From the NCBI GenBank assembly GCA_036274195.1, contig DASUGD010000159.1, forward strand, positions 24,475 to 88,474: a DNA stretch of 64,000 bases. Direction: 5' to 3'. Origin of the DNA: JAJKIV01 sp036274195. Lineage in GTDB: Bacteria > Gemmatimonadota > Gemmatimonadetes > Gemmatimonadales > Gemmatimonadaceae. The notes under the pieces are model-generated. The model made no database searches and had not been told where the DNA came from. It worked only from the letters and a program-made list of their open reading frames with translations. Position 1 is the stretch's first letter. The number at the start of each line of letters is the position of its first letter. This document shows positions 17,201-24,851 of this stretch, in pieces. A program made the position numbers and the translations under genes.

Positions 17201-17866
17201 ATGACTCTGCCCGCAGTTCTGTTCGACCTGGACGGCACGTTGATCGACAGCATCGAGCTGATCCTGAGCGCCGCGCGACACGCCTTCCAGGAGTGGCGCG
17301 TGCGGCCCACCGATGAGGAATGGGTGCGTGGGATCGGTACACCTCTCGTTCAGCAGCTCCGCGCGTACGCCGACAACGACGACGAAGTGGCGACGCTCCT
17401 CGAGCGCTACCGCCGATACCAGCACGAGCATCACGACCGGCTGACGCGCTGCTACGACGACGTGCCTGAGGTCATCGCGAACCTCGCCGAGCGGGGCCAT
17501 CAGCTAGCCGTGGTGACGAGCAAGGCCTCGCCCATCGCTCACCAGAGCCTCGGGTTCGTTGGGCTCGACCAATTTTTCCCCGTCGTGGTCGGCTACGACG
17601 ACACCCCTCGCCACAAGCCGGACCCCGAGCCGGTGCGCGTCGCGCTGAGCCGGCTGGGTGTTTCGGCGGACAACGCCGTGTTCGTGGGGGACTCGCCGCA
17701 CGACGTCTTCGCCGGCAACGCGGCCGACGTCATGACCATAGCCGCGCTTTGGGGCCCTTTCGACCGTGAAACTCTCGCGGCCGCCCGGCCGGATCATTTC
17801 ATTGATTGCATGGCGGATTTGCCCGGCATCCTGGACCGCTCGTTCGGCCGCGCGTGGCGGGCTTGA
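17201..17866 (+). CDS. HAD-superfamily hydrolase, phosphoglycolate phosphatase/PpaX type
   Basis: Small-molecule phosphatase of 221 residues, cytoplasmic. HAD motif I FDLDGTLIDS (Asp nucleophile and acid/base Asp), motif II VVTSK, Lys of motif III in RHKPDPEPV, and motif IV VGDSPHDV are all present, with an alpha-helical cap of subclass IA between motifs I and II. This matches phosphoglycolate phosphatases and pyrophosphatase PpaX; the two cannot be separated by eye. The gene stands alone after the helicase gene. ATG at 17201 is taken because motif I follows directly. Confidence 0.85.
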   Translation: MTLPAVLFDLDGTLIDSIELILSAARHAFQEWRVRPTDEEWVRGIGTPLVQQLRAYADNDDEVATLLERYRRYQHEHHDRLTRCYDDVPEVIANLAERGHQLAVVTSKASPIAHQSLGFVGLDQFFPVVVGYDDTPRHKPDPEPVRVALSRLGVSADNAVFVGDSPHDVFAGNAADVMTIAALWGPFDRETLAAARPDHFIDCMADLPGILDRSFGRAWRA

Positions 17867-17972
17867 AAGCTCGCGTCACGACCCCGGCTGCGGGTCGCGC
17901 AGGCGGTTCTCTTCAAACCATTTGGGCCATCTCGGTATCTGACCCACCGAGCAACCGAGGATCGGCCGGCGA

Positions 17973-18542
17973 ATGACGGTGGCGACAGTCGACAATCCAA
18001 CCCTCACCACCAGCCGACCCGACGCCGACGACGTCGCGCTCGCCGCGAACGGCGACCGCCTGGCGTTCGAGCGCGTCTACCGAACACACGTCAATCGCGT
18101 GTTCGCAGTCTGCGCGCGCATGGTGGCCGACCGGTCGTTGGCGGAGGAGCTCACGCAGGACGTGTTCGTGCGGGCATGGTCGAAGCTCTCGCTGTACCGC
18201 GGTGAAAGCGCGTTCACGACCTGGCTGCACAGGTTGACCGTCAACGTCGTGCTCAATGCACGGAAGAGCGAGGGCCGTAACCGCTCGCGGTTTGGCTCCG
18301 AGCCCGACGAGGTCGATAGCCTCCCGCACGCGCGAGCGAGCGGGTGGACGCCCGGGATGGCGCTCGACCTCGACGACGCGATCGCAGGACTTCCGCCGGG
18401 CGCTCGGCAGGTGTTCGTGCTCCACGACGTCGAGGGATACAAGCACGAGGAGATCGCGGAGATGCTCGGCATCACCGCGGGTGGAAGCAAGGCGCAGCTG
18501 CATCGCGCGCGGCTGCTGTTGCGGGAGGCACTGAACCGATGA
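17973..18542 (+). CDS. ECF-type RNA polymerase sigma factor
   Basis: A 189-residue sigma-70 relative with only regions 2 and 4. Region 2 (about 30-100) includes RMVADRSLAEELTQDVFVRAW and the promoter-melting segment; region 4 (about 135-185) has LPPGARQVFVLHDVEGYKHE and the helix-turn-helix HEEIAEMLGITAGGSKAQLH. It overlaps the anti-sigma gene by 4 bp (ATGA), and two DUF4097 genes follow, giving a four-gene operon that is probably switched on by an envelope signal. ATG at 17973. A cognate promoter motif upstream could not be recognised. Confidence 0.9.
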   Translation: MTVATVDNPTLTTSRPDADDVALAANGDRLAFERVYRTHVNRVFAVCARMVADRSLAEELTQDVFVRAWSKLSLYRGESAFTTWLHRLTVNVVLNARKSEGRNRSRFGSEPDEVDSLPHARASGWTPGMALDLDDAIAGLPPGARQVFVLHDVEGYKHEEIAEMLGITAGGSKAQLHRARLLLREALNR

Positions 18543-19339
18543 CCACACACGCTTTGGATTGCGCAGCATTCGACGAGCGAATCGCCGACTACCTCGAGGG
18601 TGATCTGGACTCTGCCGCCCGGCACGAGGTGGAGGCGCACGTGGCGTCCTGCGTCCGCTGCGCCGCGCTCCTTCGCGACCTGGAGCACATTCGCGTCAGC
18701 GCGGCCGAGTTGCCGGAGCTCACCCCGTCCACGGACTTGTGGGGCGGGATCGCGCGCCGCATCGACACGCCCGTCCTGCCACTCACGCGCCCGGCGCCTA
18801 ACGTCTCGGCGGGTCGCCGGAGGTTCGACTGGGTGAGGCGGGCTGCAGTCGCCGCGGCGCTCGTCGCCGTCACCGCGGGCGTCACCTATACGCTGACAGT
18901 CGCTCACGGACCCGGCGCAGCAACGTCGAGCGTCGCGACCACCCAGCCAACGCCGCCCGGCCCGAGCCTCACGGCGAGCACCGACAGCGTGCGGAGCGAG
19001 CGTGTCGTTCCTTCGACCTCCGGCAGGGCGAACCCGCAGGACACGGAACTGGTGAGGCCTCCGAGTCAGCGGGTCGCGAACGCGCCCGCGACAGACACCT
19101 ACGCCCGCGAGATCGACCGGCTCCGGACGATCTTTGCCCGCAACCGCTCGCAGCTCGACCCACGCACCGCCGCAATCATCGAAGCGAACCTCAAGGTCAT
19201 CGACGACGCCATTGCCCAGAGCAAGGCGGCGCTCGCGCAGGACCCGGCGAGCCGATTTCTCAACAACCAACTCAACAACGCGCTCGGCAAGAAGCTCGAG
19301 CTGCTGCAGACGGCAGCCCTGCTGCCGAATCGTACCTGA
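18539..19339 (+). CDS. Membrane anti-sigma factor with zinc-binding ZAS motif
   Basis: A 266-residue predicted regulator of the preceding sigma factor. The N-terminal anti-sigma domain carries H34-x3-C38-x2-C41 (HVASCVRC), the zinc-associated anti-sigma signature; one membrane helix lies at about residues 102-121, followed by a Pro/Thr/Ser-rich periplasmic linker and a C-terminal helical region rich in Gln and Lys. The ATG at 18539 overlaps the sigma stop; the frame is open upstream but reads through the sigma gene. Signal-induced release or proteolysis is the usual mode in this family; no protease gene is adjacent. Confidence 0.87.
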   Translation: MTTHALDCAAFDERIADYLEGDLDSAARHEVEAHVASCVRCAALLRDLEHIRVSAAELPELTPSTDLWGGIARRIDTPVLPLTRPAPNVSAGRRRFDWVRRAAVAAALVAVTAGVTYTLTVAHGPGAATSSVATTQPTPPGPSLTASTDSVRSERVVPSTSGRANPQDTELVRPPSQRVANAPATDTYAREIDRLRTIFARNRSQLDPRTAAIIEANLKVIDDAIAQSKAALAQDPASRFLNNQLNNALGKKLELLQTAALLPNRT

Positions 19340-19344
19340 CCACC

Positions 19345-20289
19345 ATGCCCCGGTTCAGCTCCTCCCTGCTCACACGTGCCGCGCTCGCGGTCGCCTTGAT
19401 GGTACCCGTGACCGGCTCGGCGCAGCGCGACCGTCACCACGAACGGGAAGATTTCCAGGATGCCGAGTCACGCATCGACACGACGTTCGCGTTCGACAAG
19501 AACGGGTCGGTGGACCTCACCGAGGTCGCCGGGGACGTCGTCGTGAATGCCTGGAATCGGAACCAAGCGCGAGTGCGTGCCTACGCGGAGCGTGGACGTA
19601 TCCGATCCAGCCTGTCGTCATCCCGCCTGTCGCTCGAGGTCGAGCCAGTACGCGGGCGCACTGGCGACTCGAAGCTCGAGGTGTGGGTTCCGGCCGGAGT
19701 CCGCGTCGTCGCGCGAAGCACATCGGGCGATGTAACGGTGAAAGGCACGAAAGGCGAGGTCGATGCCCGCTCCACGAGCGGTGACGTCATCGTCTCCGAC
19801 GCGACCAACCGCATCACCATCGAGTCGGTCTCGGGTGACATCCGCGGCTCTCAGCTCGACGGCGATGTCCGGAGCGAGTCCGTCAGCGGCACCATCGAGA
19901 TCCGTGACGTGTCCGGGCCGGTGCGCGCCGAAACCACGAGCGGTGACATCTCGCTCCTCGGCGTCACGTCGCGGAACGCCTTCGCGACTACCGTGAGTGG
20001 TGAGGTGGAATACGATGGCACGGTCGACAAGGACGGACGCTACGAGTTTCACTCGCACTCCGGGGACATCCGCCTCGAGATCCCCGAGTCGTCCAGTGCG
20101 CAGTTCTCCGTCGAAACGTTCAGTGGTTCGCTCGACAGCGAGTTTCCGATAACCCTGCAGCCCGGCCAGCGATCAACCGGCCGCCCCCGGCGCTTCGAGT
20201 TCACACTCGGCAGCGGCAGCGCGCGCATCACCGCCGAGTCGTTCAGCGGCGACATCGTCCTCGCGCGGCGCGCGCGCCGGGAACGTTAG
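19345..20289 (+). CDS. Secreted DUF4097-type beta-repeat protein (first copy)
   Basis: A 314-residue protein with a signal peptide (hydrophobic RAALAVALMVPVTG, cleavage near GSAQ), then repeated short beta strands of the form TSGDV / VSGDI / TTSGDI, the pattern of DUF4097 (adhesin-like, beta-solenoid fold). It begins 5 bases after the anti-sigma stop, so it belongs to the sigma operon. An exported, possibly envelope-associated role is likely; the molecular function of DUF4097 is not known. The next gene encodes a paralogue. Confidence 0.82.
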   Translation: MPRFSSSLLTRAALAVALMVPVTGSAQRDRHHEREDFQDAESRIDTTFAFDKNGSVDLTEVAGDVVVNAWNRNQARVRAYAERGRIRSSLSSSRLSLEVEPVRGRTGDSKLEVWVPAGVRVVARSTSGDVTVKGTKGEVDARSTSGDVIVSDATNRITIESVSGDIRGSQLDGDVRSESVSGTIEIRDVSGPVRAETTSGDISLLGVTSRNAFATTVSGEVEYDGTVDKDGRYEFHSHSGDIRLEIPESSSAQFSVETFSGSLDSEFPITLQPGQRSTGRPRRFEFTLGSGSARITAESFSGDIVLARRARRER

Positions 20290-20306
20290 GCACCCATCCA
20301 CGAGAC

Positions 20307-21170
20307 ATGTTCCGCCTTTCGGAGACCCACGCCATGCTCGCTATGCTGGCACGCTTCGCAACACGACACACGTCCTCCACGGTGCTGGCCATTGCCACCT
20401 CGCTGGCGGCGGCCGGCACCGTCAGTGCGCAGCAGAAATCGAACGACCGCGACTTCACGTGGGACGGCAGGATTTCGAGCGGTCATTGGCTTTACGTCCG
20501 GGACCTGAACGGGTCGATCCGCGTGGAAAAGGCCACGGGCGACCGCGCCGAGGTGACCGCCGTGAAGCGGTGGCGGCGCGGCAATCCGGAGGATGTTCGA
20601 ATCGAGACCCGCCGACTCGGCGGCGACGATGGCGACGTCATCATCTGTGCGTTCTGGACCGACAACGCGTCGTGCGATGAGGACGGCTACCGCTCCAAAG
20701 GCGACGACAACTGGCATGGCCACAACAACGATACGTCGGTCGAGTTCACCGTGAAGTTACCGGCAGGCGTTCGCCTTGGCGTGAGCACGGTGAATGGTGG
20801 CGTTACGGTGAGTGGCGCCACGAGCGAGGTGCGCGCGAGCTCCGTGAACGGCCGCGTCTCGGCAACATCGTCGGGTGGCCCGGTGAACGCATCCACGGTC
20901 AACGGCGACATCGACGTTCGAATGAAGGAGCTCGGCACCGGCGATCTGGAGTACTCCACGGTCAATGGTTCGATCGAGATCGAGGTTCCCGCAAACCTCG
21001 ATGCCGACCTGGATATGCGGACGGTGAACGGCAGCCTCTCGTCCGATTTCCCGCTCACGCTCGAAGGTCGCGTGAACCCCCGCCGGATGCGCGCGACGAT
21101 TGGCAAAGGCGGCCGGCGTCTTCGGCTCGAGACCGTGAATGGCAGCGTGGAGTTGAGGAAAGCTTCCTGA
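20307..21170 (+). CDS. Secreted DUF4097-like beta-repeat protein (second copy)
   Basis: A 287-residue paralogue of the preceding product. A signal peptide (SSTVLAIATSLAAAGTVSAQ) is followed by a charged region (RRLGGDDGDV, CDEDGYRSKGDD) and repeated strands of the form VNGGV, VNGRV, VNGDI, VNGSI spaced by about 15-20 residues. The first copy uses SGD in the same turn position. The start could be ATG 20307 or ATG 20334; the first places the signal helix at the usual depth. It is the last gene of the ECF operon, and a heptanucleotide array begins at the base after its TGA. Confidence 0.8.
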   Translation: MFRLSETHAMLAMLARFATRHTSSTVLAIATSLAAAGTVSAQQKSNDRDFTWDGRISSGHWLYVRDLNGSIRVEKATGDRAEVTAVKRWRRGNPEDVRIETRRLGGDDGDVIICAFWTDNASCDEDGYRSKGDDNWHGHNNDTSVEFTVKLPAGVRLGVSTVNGGVTVSGATSEVRASSVNGRVSATSSGGPVNASTVNGDIDVRMKELGTGDLEYSTVNGSIEIEVPANLDADLDMRTVNGSLSSDFPLTLEGRVNPRRMRATIGKGGRRLRLETVNGSVELRKAS

Positions 21171-21261
21171 CTGGGAACTGGGAACTGGGAACTGGGAACT
21201 GGGAACTGGGAACTGGGAACTGGGAACTGGGAACTGGGAACTGGGAACTGGAAACTGGGAA
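21171..21261 (+). repeat. Tandem heptamer array (CTGGGAA)13
   Basis: Thirteen units of CTGGGAA run without a break from the base after the DUF4097 stop codon; the twelfth is the single variant CTGGAAA. On the minus strand the unit reads as TTCCCAG, that is AGTTCCC in another phase, so it belongs to the NNTTCCC family seen elsewhere in the window. It separates the convergent DUF4097 and pterin dehydratase genes. The 91-bp array is not a multiple of three and is not coding in any plausible gene. Confidence 0.95.
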
Positions 21262-21323
21262 CCGGTTAAGCGGCGGCCGGTTGTTGGCTGCTCGTGCTGG
21301 CTGCTGACTGCTGCTGGCTGACA

Positions 21324-21368
21324 AGAACCCTCGGCACGCTCTGGTGAGAAGAGCATCCCGAGGGTTCT
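21324..21368. terminator. Hairpin between the two heptamer arrays
   Basis: An 11-bp perfect inverted repeat (21324-21334 with 21358-21368), with an inner GCTCT/AGAGC stem, sits between convergent genes. It lacks a long T run on either strand, so it may be a bidirectional but weak terminator. Confidence 0.5.
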
Positions 21369-21370
21369 CC

Positions 21371-21474
21371 GTTTCCCGTTTCCCGTTTCCCGTTTCCCGT
21401 TTCCCGTTTCCCGTTTCCCGTTTCCCGTTTCCCGTTTCCCGTTTCCCGTTTCCCGTTTCCCGTTTCCCGTTTCC
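21371..21474 (+). repeat. Tandem heptamer array (GTTTCCC)14
   Basis: Fourteen perfect GTTTCCC units (21371-21468) plus a partial degenerate one. The array lies 20 bp before the stop of the pterin dehydratase gene (minus strand). Unit length 7, same NNTTCCC form as the array at 21171-21261 read on the other strand. Confidence 0.95.
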
Positions 21475-21493
21475 GGCTGTTCCCGTTTCCCGG

Positions 21494-21790
21494 CTAGATC
21501 CCCGATTCCGTCGCCAATCGCTCGATCTCCCGAGCGAGCGCCAGGTCGTTCGTCGTGATTCCCCCGACGTCGTGCGAGCTGAGCGTAAACGTCAGGCGCG
21601 TGTGTCTGATGTCGATGTCCGGGTGGTGGTCCATCGACTCGGCGACGTCCGCTACGCGCGTGACGAATGTGATGCCCGCCGGAAAGCTCGGGAAACGATA
21701 CGTCTTCGTCAGCGAGTCGCCGCGGCGCGCCCAACCCGGCAGCCCGCCAAGCTCCCGCTGGATCCCGATGTCGGAGAGACGTTCGGCCAC
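21494..21790 (-). CDS. 4a-hydroxytetrahydrobiopterin dehydratase (PCD/DCoH family)
   Basis: Small pterin-4a-carbinolamine dehydratase, about 98 residues. Landmarks are LSDIGIQRELGGLPGW at the start, the catalytic HHPDIDI segment and THDV/SHDVGGIT near the C-terminus, all in family order. It dehydrates 4a-hydroxy-tetrahydropterin in aromatic amino acid hydroxylation, although many bacterial members lack an adjacent hydroxylase, as here. GTG at 21790 is chosen because it gives family length and follows a purine-rich AGAAGAAAG; the open frame extends about 90 codons upstream without resemblance to the family. The 3' end abuts the GTTTCCC array. Confidence 0.82.
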   Translation of the reverse strand: MAERLSDIGIQRELGGLPGWARRGDSLTKTYRFPSFPAGITFVTRVADVAESMDHHPDIDIRHTRLTFTLSSHDVGGITTNDLALAREIERLATESGI

Positions 21791-22052
21791 AGGTCGGGCT
21801 TTCTTCTGATTTTCCGTACCCGGGATCAGCGCCGAGCCGGAAGTCTCCGTGGATTGATGACGCGCCTTTTGCGCGCGAACAGCATAACCGAAACAGGGAC
21901 AAACGACAACGGACTGGCGAGCCCGACGTGGGCACGGTCTCTGCCCTTGTGGGCTGCCGGCTGCCGAAGGCACCCGCATCCCCGCGACGGGTAACCAGAA
22001 CAAGGCCCTGCCAGCAGCCCGCGGGGCAAGAACCTGAATGGAGCATCGACCC

Positions 22053-22736
22053 ATGACTCAGCTTTTCGTTCGCCGATATCGACCCCTTGCGGGGTTCGCG
22101 GCTGCTCTTGTTGCGCTCAATGCGTGCGCATCGCTGAACAACAAAGAGAAAGGCGGTATCATCGGCGCAACCGGAGGCGCCGTGGTTGGCGGCGCGATCG
22201 GAAACGCCAACGGATCGACCGCAAAGGGGGCGATCCTCGGCGCGGTCGTCGGAGGCGCAGCCGGAATGATCATTGGCCACCAGATGGACAAGCAGGCTGC
22301 GGAGTTGAAGCAGAACATCCCTGGCGCCGTCGTCGAGCGTGTCGGCGAAGGCATCCAGGTGACGTTCGACTCGGGTCTGCTCTTCGATTTCGACTCGGAC
22401 GTCGTGCGCCCCGAGGCGCAGGCGAACCTCCGCAACCTGGCTGCGAGCCTCGACAAGTACCCGGGCTCCGACCTGCTGATCGCGGGCCATACCGACAGCG
22501 TCGGCACCGACGCATACAATCTCGCCCTGTCCGAGCGACGCGCGAACGCGGCGGTTTCCTACCTCGCGTCACAGGGCGTGGACCGATCGCGTATGCGCGC
22601 ACGCGGGCTCGGCGAGACAGAACCCGTGATGCCTAACGATACGGAGGCCGGCCGGAGCAGGAACCGTCGTGTGGAAGTCGCGATCTACGCCAGCGAAGCG
22701 CTCCGCGCCGAGGCGAAGCGTCAGGCTGGGAGCTGA
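22053..22736 (+). CDS. OmpA-family outer-membrane lipoprotein with glycine zipper
   Basis: A 227-residue lipoprotein. The signal ends in a lipobox ALNAC with Cys25 as the lipidation site. Residues about 35-80 form a glycine-zipper segment (GGIIGATGGAVVGGAIG and GAVVGGAAGMIIG), and residues about 100-220 form an OmpA/MotB-type peptidoglycan-binding domain with LLFDFDSD, GHTDSVG, YNLALSERRA and RSRNRRVEV. It probably ties the outer membrane to peptidoglycan. ATG 22053 has GGAG nine bases upstream; an ATG at 22038 would add five residues. The 3' end overlaps the convergent glycosyltransferase gene by 16 bp. Confidence 0.9.
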   Translation: MTQLFVRRYRPLAGFAAALVALNACASLNNKEKGGIIGATGGAVVGGAIGNANGSTAKGAILGAVVGGAAGMIIGHQMDKQAAELKQNIPGAVVERVGEGIQVTFDSGLLFDFDSDVVRPEAQANLRNLAASLDKYPGSDLLIAGHTDSVGTDAYNLALSERRANAAVSYLASQGVDRSRMRARGLGETEPVMPNDTEAGRSRNRRVEVAIYASEALRAEAKRQAGS

Positions 22737-23539
22737 ACCTCTCCGGCGATGCTCGCGCGGCGCTGCCGCGCGAGCATCGCGCCGTACCGTCGATACAACT
22801 GGAAGATGCCCGTCGCCGCACGCATGTACGCCGCGCGCGTCAACTTCGAGCCCGGGACGTCCCGCCACTCGTCCAGCGGCAGCTCGTAGAGGTACCGCTC
22901 GACCGCTGCCGTCCCGCCCGAACTTTGACCGATCAGGCGCGCCAGAATTTCCACGTCGAAGAGCCACGCCGTGCCGAACGGCTCCTCGAGAACACGGCCG
23001 AGGTCCGGAGTCGAGCGAAAGAGCTTCGCACCGCACTGAGTATCGTAAACCGCCAGGTGAAGCATTTCGGACACGAGCGTGGCGAACACTCGCCCGAGAT
23101 AGTGACGCCACGCGTGACGCTTGATCGAGCGACCGAGCAGCTTCACACGCGAGCCCAGCACGACGTTCACCCACGCCCGCTGCTCGAACACCTCGAGAAA
23201 CCTGGGAATCGCTGTGAGTGGCGTGGCCAGGTCGGCATCCCAGTAGCCCACGAAATCGGCCCCGGCGCCGAGCGCCTCTAGCATGCCAGTCCGGACTGCC
23301 TCGGCCTTGCCTTGATTCGGCTGCTGATCTCTCACGCGAATCGTGCCTGGCGATTCGCGGCGCAACTGCTCGAGAAGGCCGAGCGTTTCGTCACGGCTGC
23401 CATCGTTCACGAACAGGAACTCGACACGATGGCCGCTCAGGCCGAACGCAGTGAACGCTCGTGCGTCGAGGCGGCGGGCTTCGTTGTAGCAGGGGACGAC
23501 GATGATCGTGTGAGCCAATTTCGGGTGGCAAGGGGTCAC
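22721..23539 (-). CDS. Dolichol-phosphate-glycosyltransferase-like family 2 transferase
   Basis: Soluble GT-A glycosyltransferase of 272 residues. IIVVPCYNEARRLD, FLFVNDGSRDET (nucleotide-binding Asp), NQGKAEAVRTG and the DxD motif YWDADLATP are typical of the DPM1/DPG-synthase group, which transfers mannose or glucose from a nucleotide sugar to polyprenyl phosphate. There are no C-terminal membrane helices, unlike GtrB proteins. The start is GTG at 23539. It is divergent from the radical SAM gene. Acceptor unknown. Confidence 0.85.
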   Translation of the reverse strand: MTPCHPKLAHTIIVVPCYNEARRLDARAFTAFGLSGHRVEFLFVNDGSRDETLGLLEQLRRESPGTIRVRDQQPNQGKAEAVRTGMLEALGAGADFVGYWDADLATPLTAIPRFLEVFEQRAWVNVVLGSRVKLLGRSIKRHAWRHYLGRVFATLVSEMLHLAVYDTQCGAKLFRSTPDLGRVLEEPFGTAWLFDVEILARLIGQSSGGTAAVERYLYELPLDEWRDVPGSKLTRAAYMRAATGIFQLYRRYGAMLARQRRASIAGEVQLPA

Positions 23540-23655
23540 GCCGGTCGCCGCGTTCGCGAAGTGAGCCGGGCCCGCTTCGCATTCCCAGATGGAGTCGTCG
23601 AGCGGATGAAAAGCAACCGGCTTGTGAATTCGGCGTTTATTCGGTAAATAGAGGT

Positions 23656-24756
23656 GTGAAGCGGGATGGCCGACACACGCACCACGCAGTGCAGGAACTG
23701 CTGCTCCCTGATCAGGCCGGGCCGGCGCTCGCTCCGCTGCCGACGATAGGCGACCAGAAAGACATTCGCTATCACGCTGCGCGAGCGCGAGGGCTGCTCA
23801 ATGGACCTGAGTCCACGGGGATGGACTACTGGTCCATCAATCCTTACGTCGGCTGTGCGTTCGGCTGCACTTACTGCTACGCGCGCTACGCGCATCGCTA
23901 CGCCGTGGATCGCGCGCTGTCCTCGACGGCGTCGAGCCACGAGCTGAGAGCCGAGATCGAAGGCATGCCGCCATGGCTCGCCTTCGAGCGCCATGTGCTG
24001 GTGAAAAACGACGCCGCCGCCATTCTCGGCCACGAGCTGCGCCCTGGGAGCCCACGTCTCAGGGCCCTCACGAGCGGGGAAGTCGTCGTCGTCGGAACGG
24101 CAACCGATCCCTACCAGCCGGCGGAGCGTCGCTTCCGGGTTACGCGCGGCGTGCTCGAGACGCTCGCCTCCCATGAGGGGCTCTCTATCGTGATCATCAC
24201 GAAGAGTCCACTCGTTACGCGCGACGTCGACGTGCTCCGGCGAATCACCGAGCGCTCATCGCTCACGGTGCACGTGTCGCTCATCACGATGCGTCGCGAG
24301 CTCGCGCGACTGATCGAGCCTCGAGCGCCGACGCCCGGCGCGCGCGTTCGTGCGGTCGCTCGCCTCAGCGCTGCGGGGATCGATGTTGGCATCAACGTAA
24401 TGCCAGTGCTCCCTGGAATTACGGATGGCCCCGCCGACCTCGATGACCTCGTTCGACAGGTGGCCAACGTGGGCGCGACACACGTGAACGCTTGTGCGCT
24501 CCGCCTTCGCGCCACCGCCCGCGCACGATATCTCCCGTTCATCGCCGAGCACTTTCCTCAGCTCGCGGACCGGTATGCGCGCTCGTACGCGGAGGGCCAT
24601 CAGCTGAGCCAGCACTATCGCGACGGGTTGCGGCGATTCTTCCAGTCGTTGTGCGCCCGCGTGGGAATCCCGTTCGGTACGCCGGACGACGAAACGGAAA
24701 CCGTCTCGTCGCCGCCGCCGAAGGTCGACAGGCAGACAGACCTGTTCGCTGACTGA
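23656..24756 (+). CDS. Radical SAM protein, Rv2578c/SplB-like
   Basis: A 366-residue radical S-adenosylmethionine protein. INPYVGC followed by CAFGCTYCYAR gives the CxxxCxxC cluster ligands near residue 68; GTATDPYQPAE and IITKSPLVTRD match the subgroup of short radical SAM proteins annotated as Rv2578c-like and distantly related to spore photoproduct lyase. Their reaction is not established. The C-terminus is Pro/Asp-rich and disordered. The GTG at 23656 is very close to its GAGG, so a slightly later start is possible. Divergent from the glycosyltransferase gene. Confidence 0.82.
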   Translation: MKRDGRHTHHAVQELLLPDQAGPALAPLPTIGDQKDIRYHAARARGLLNGPESTGMDYWSINPYVGCAFGCTYCYARYAHRYAVDRALSSTASSHELRAEIEGMPPWLAFERHVLVKNDAAAILGHELRPGSPRLRALTSGEVVVVGTATDPYQPAERRFRVTRGVLETLASHEGLSIVIITKSPLVTRDVDVLRRITERSSLTVHVSLITMRRELARLIEPRAPTPGARVRAVARLSAAGIDVGINVMPVLPGITDGPADLDDLVRQVANVGATHVNACALRLRATARARYLPFIAEHFPQLADRYARSYAEGHQLSQHYRDGLRRFFQSLCARVGIPFGTPDDETETVSSPPPKVDRQTDLFAD

Positions 24757-24851
24757 CGCCCCGTTCGCTGACTGGCGCGCCGTTTGAGCTGATGGGTGGT
24801 GGCTGCCAGCTGATTCGCGAAGCTGCGCACGGCTGCATTAGCTTCCCGCCC

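Noticed and set aside
21171..21474. Possible CRISPR array
   Set aside because: The repeats are 7 bp without spacers of unique sequence; they are simple tandem repeats.
20757..22490. 577-codon minus-strand frame spanning both heptamer arrays
   Set aside because: It runs antisense through the DUF4097 and OmpA genes and through the repeats, producing RETGNGK-type repeated peptide. No ribosome site or family; the 7-bp repeats keep all frames open by chance.
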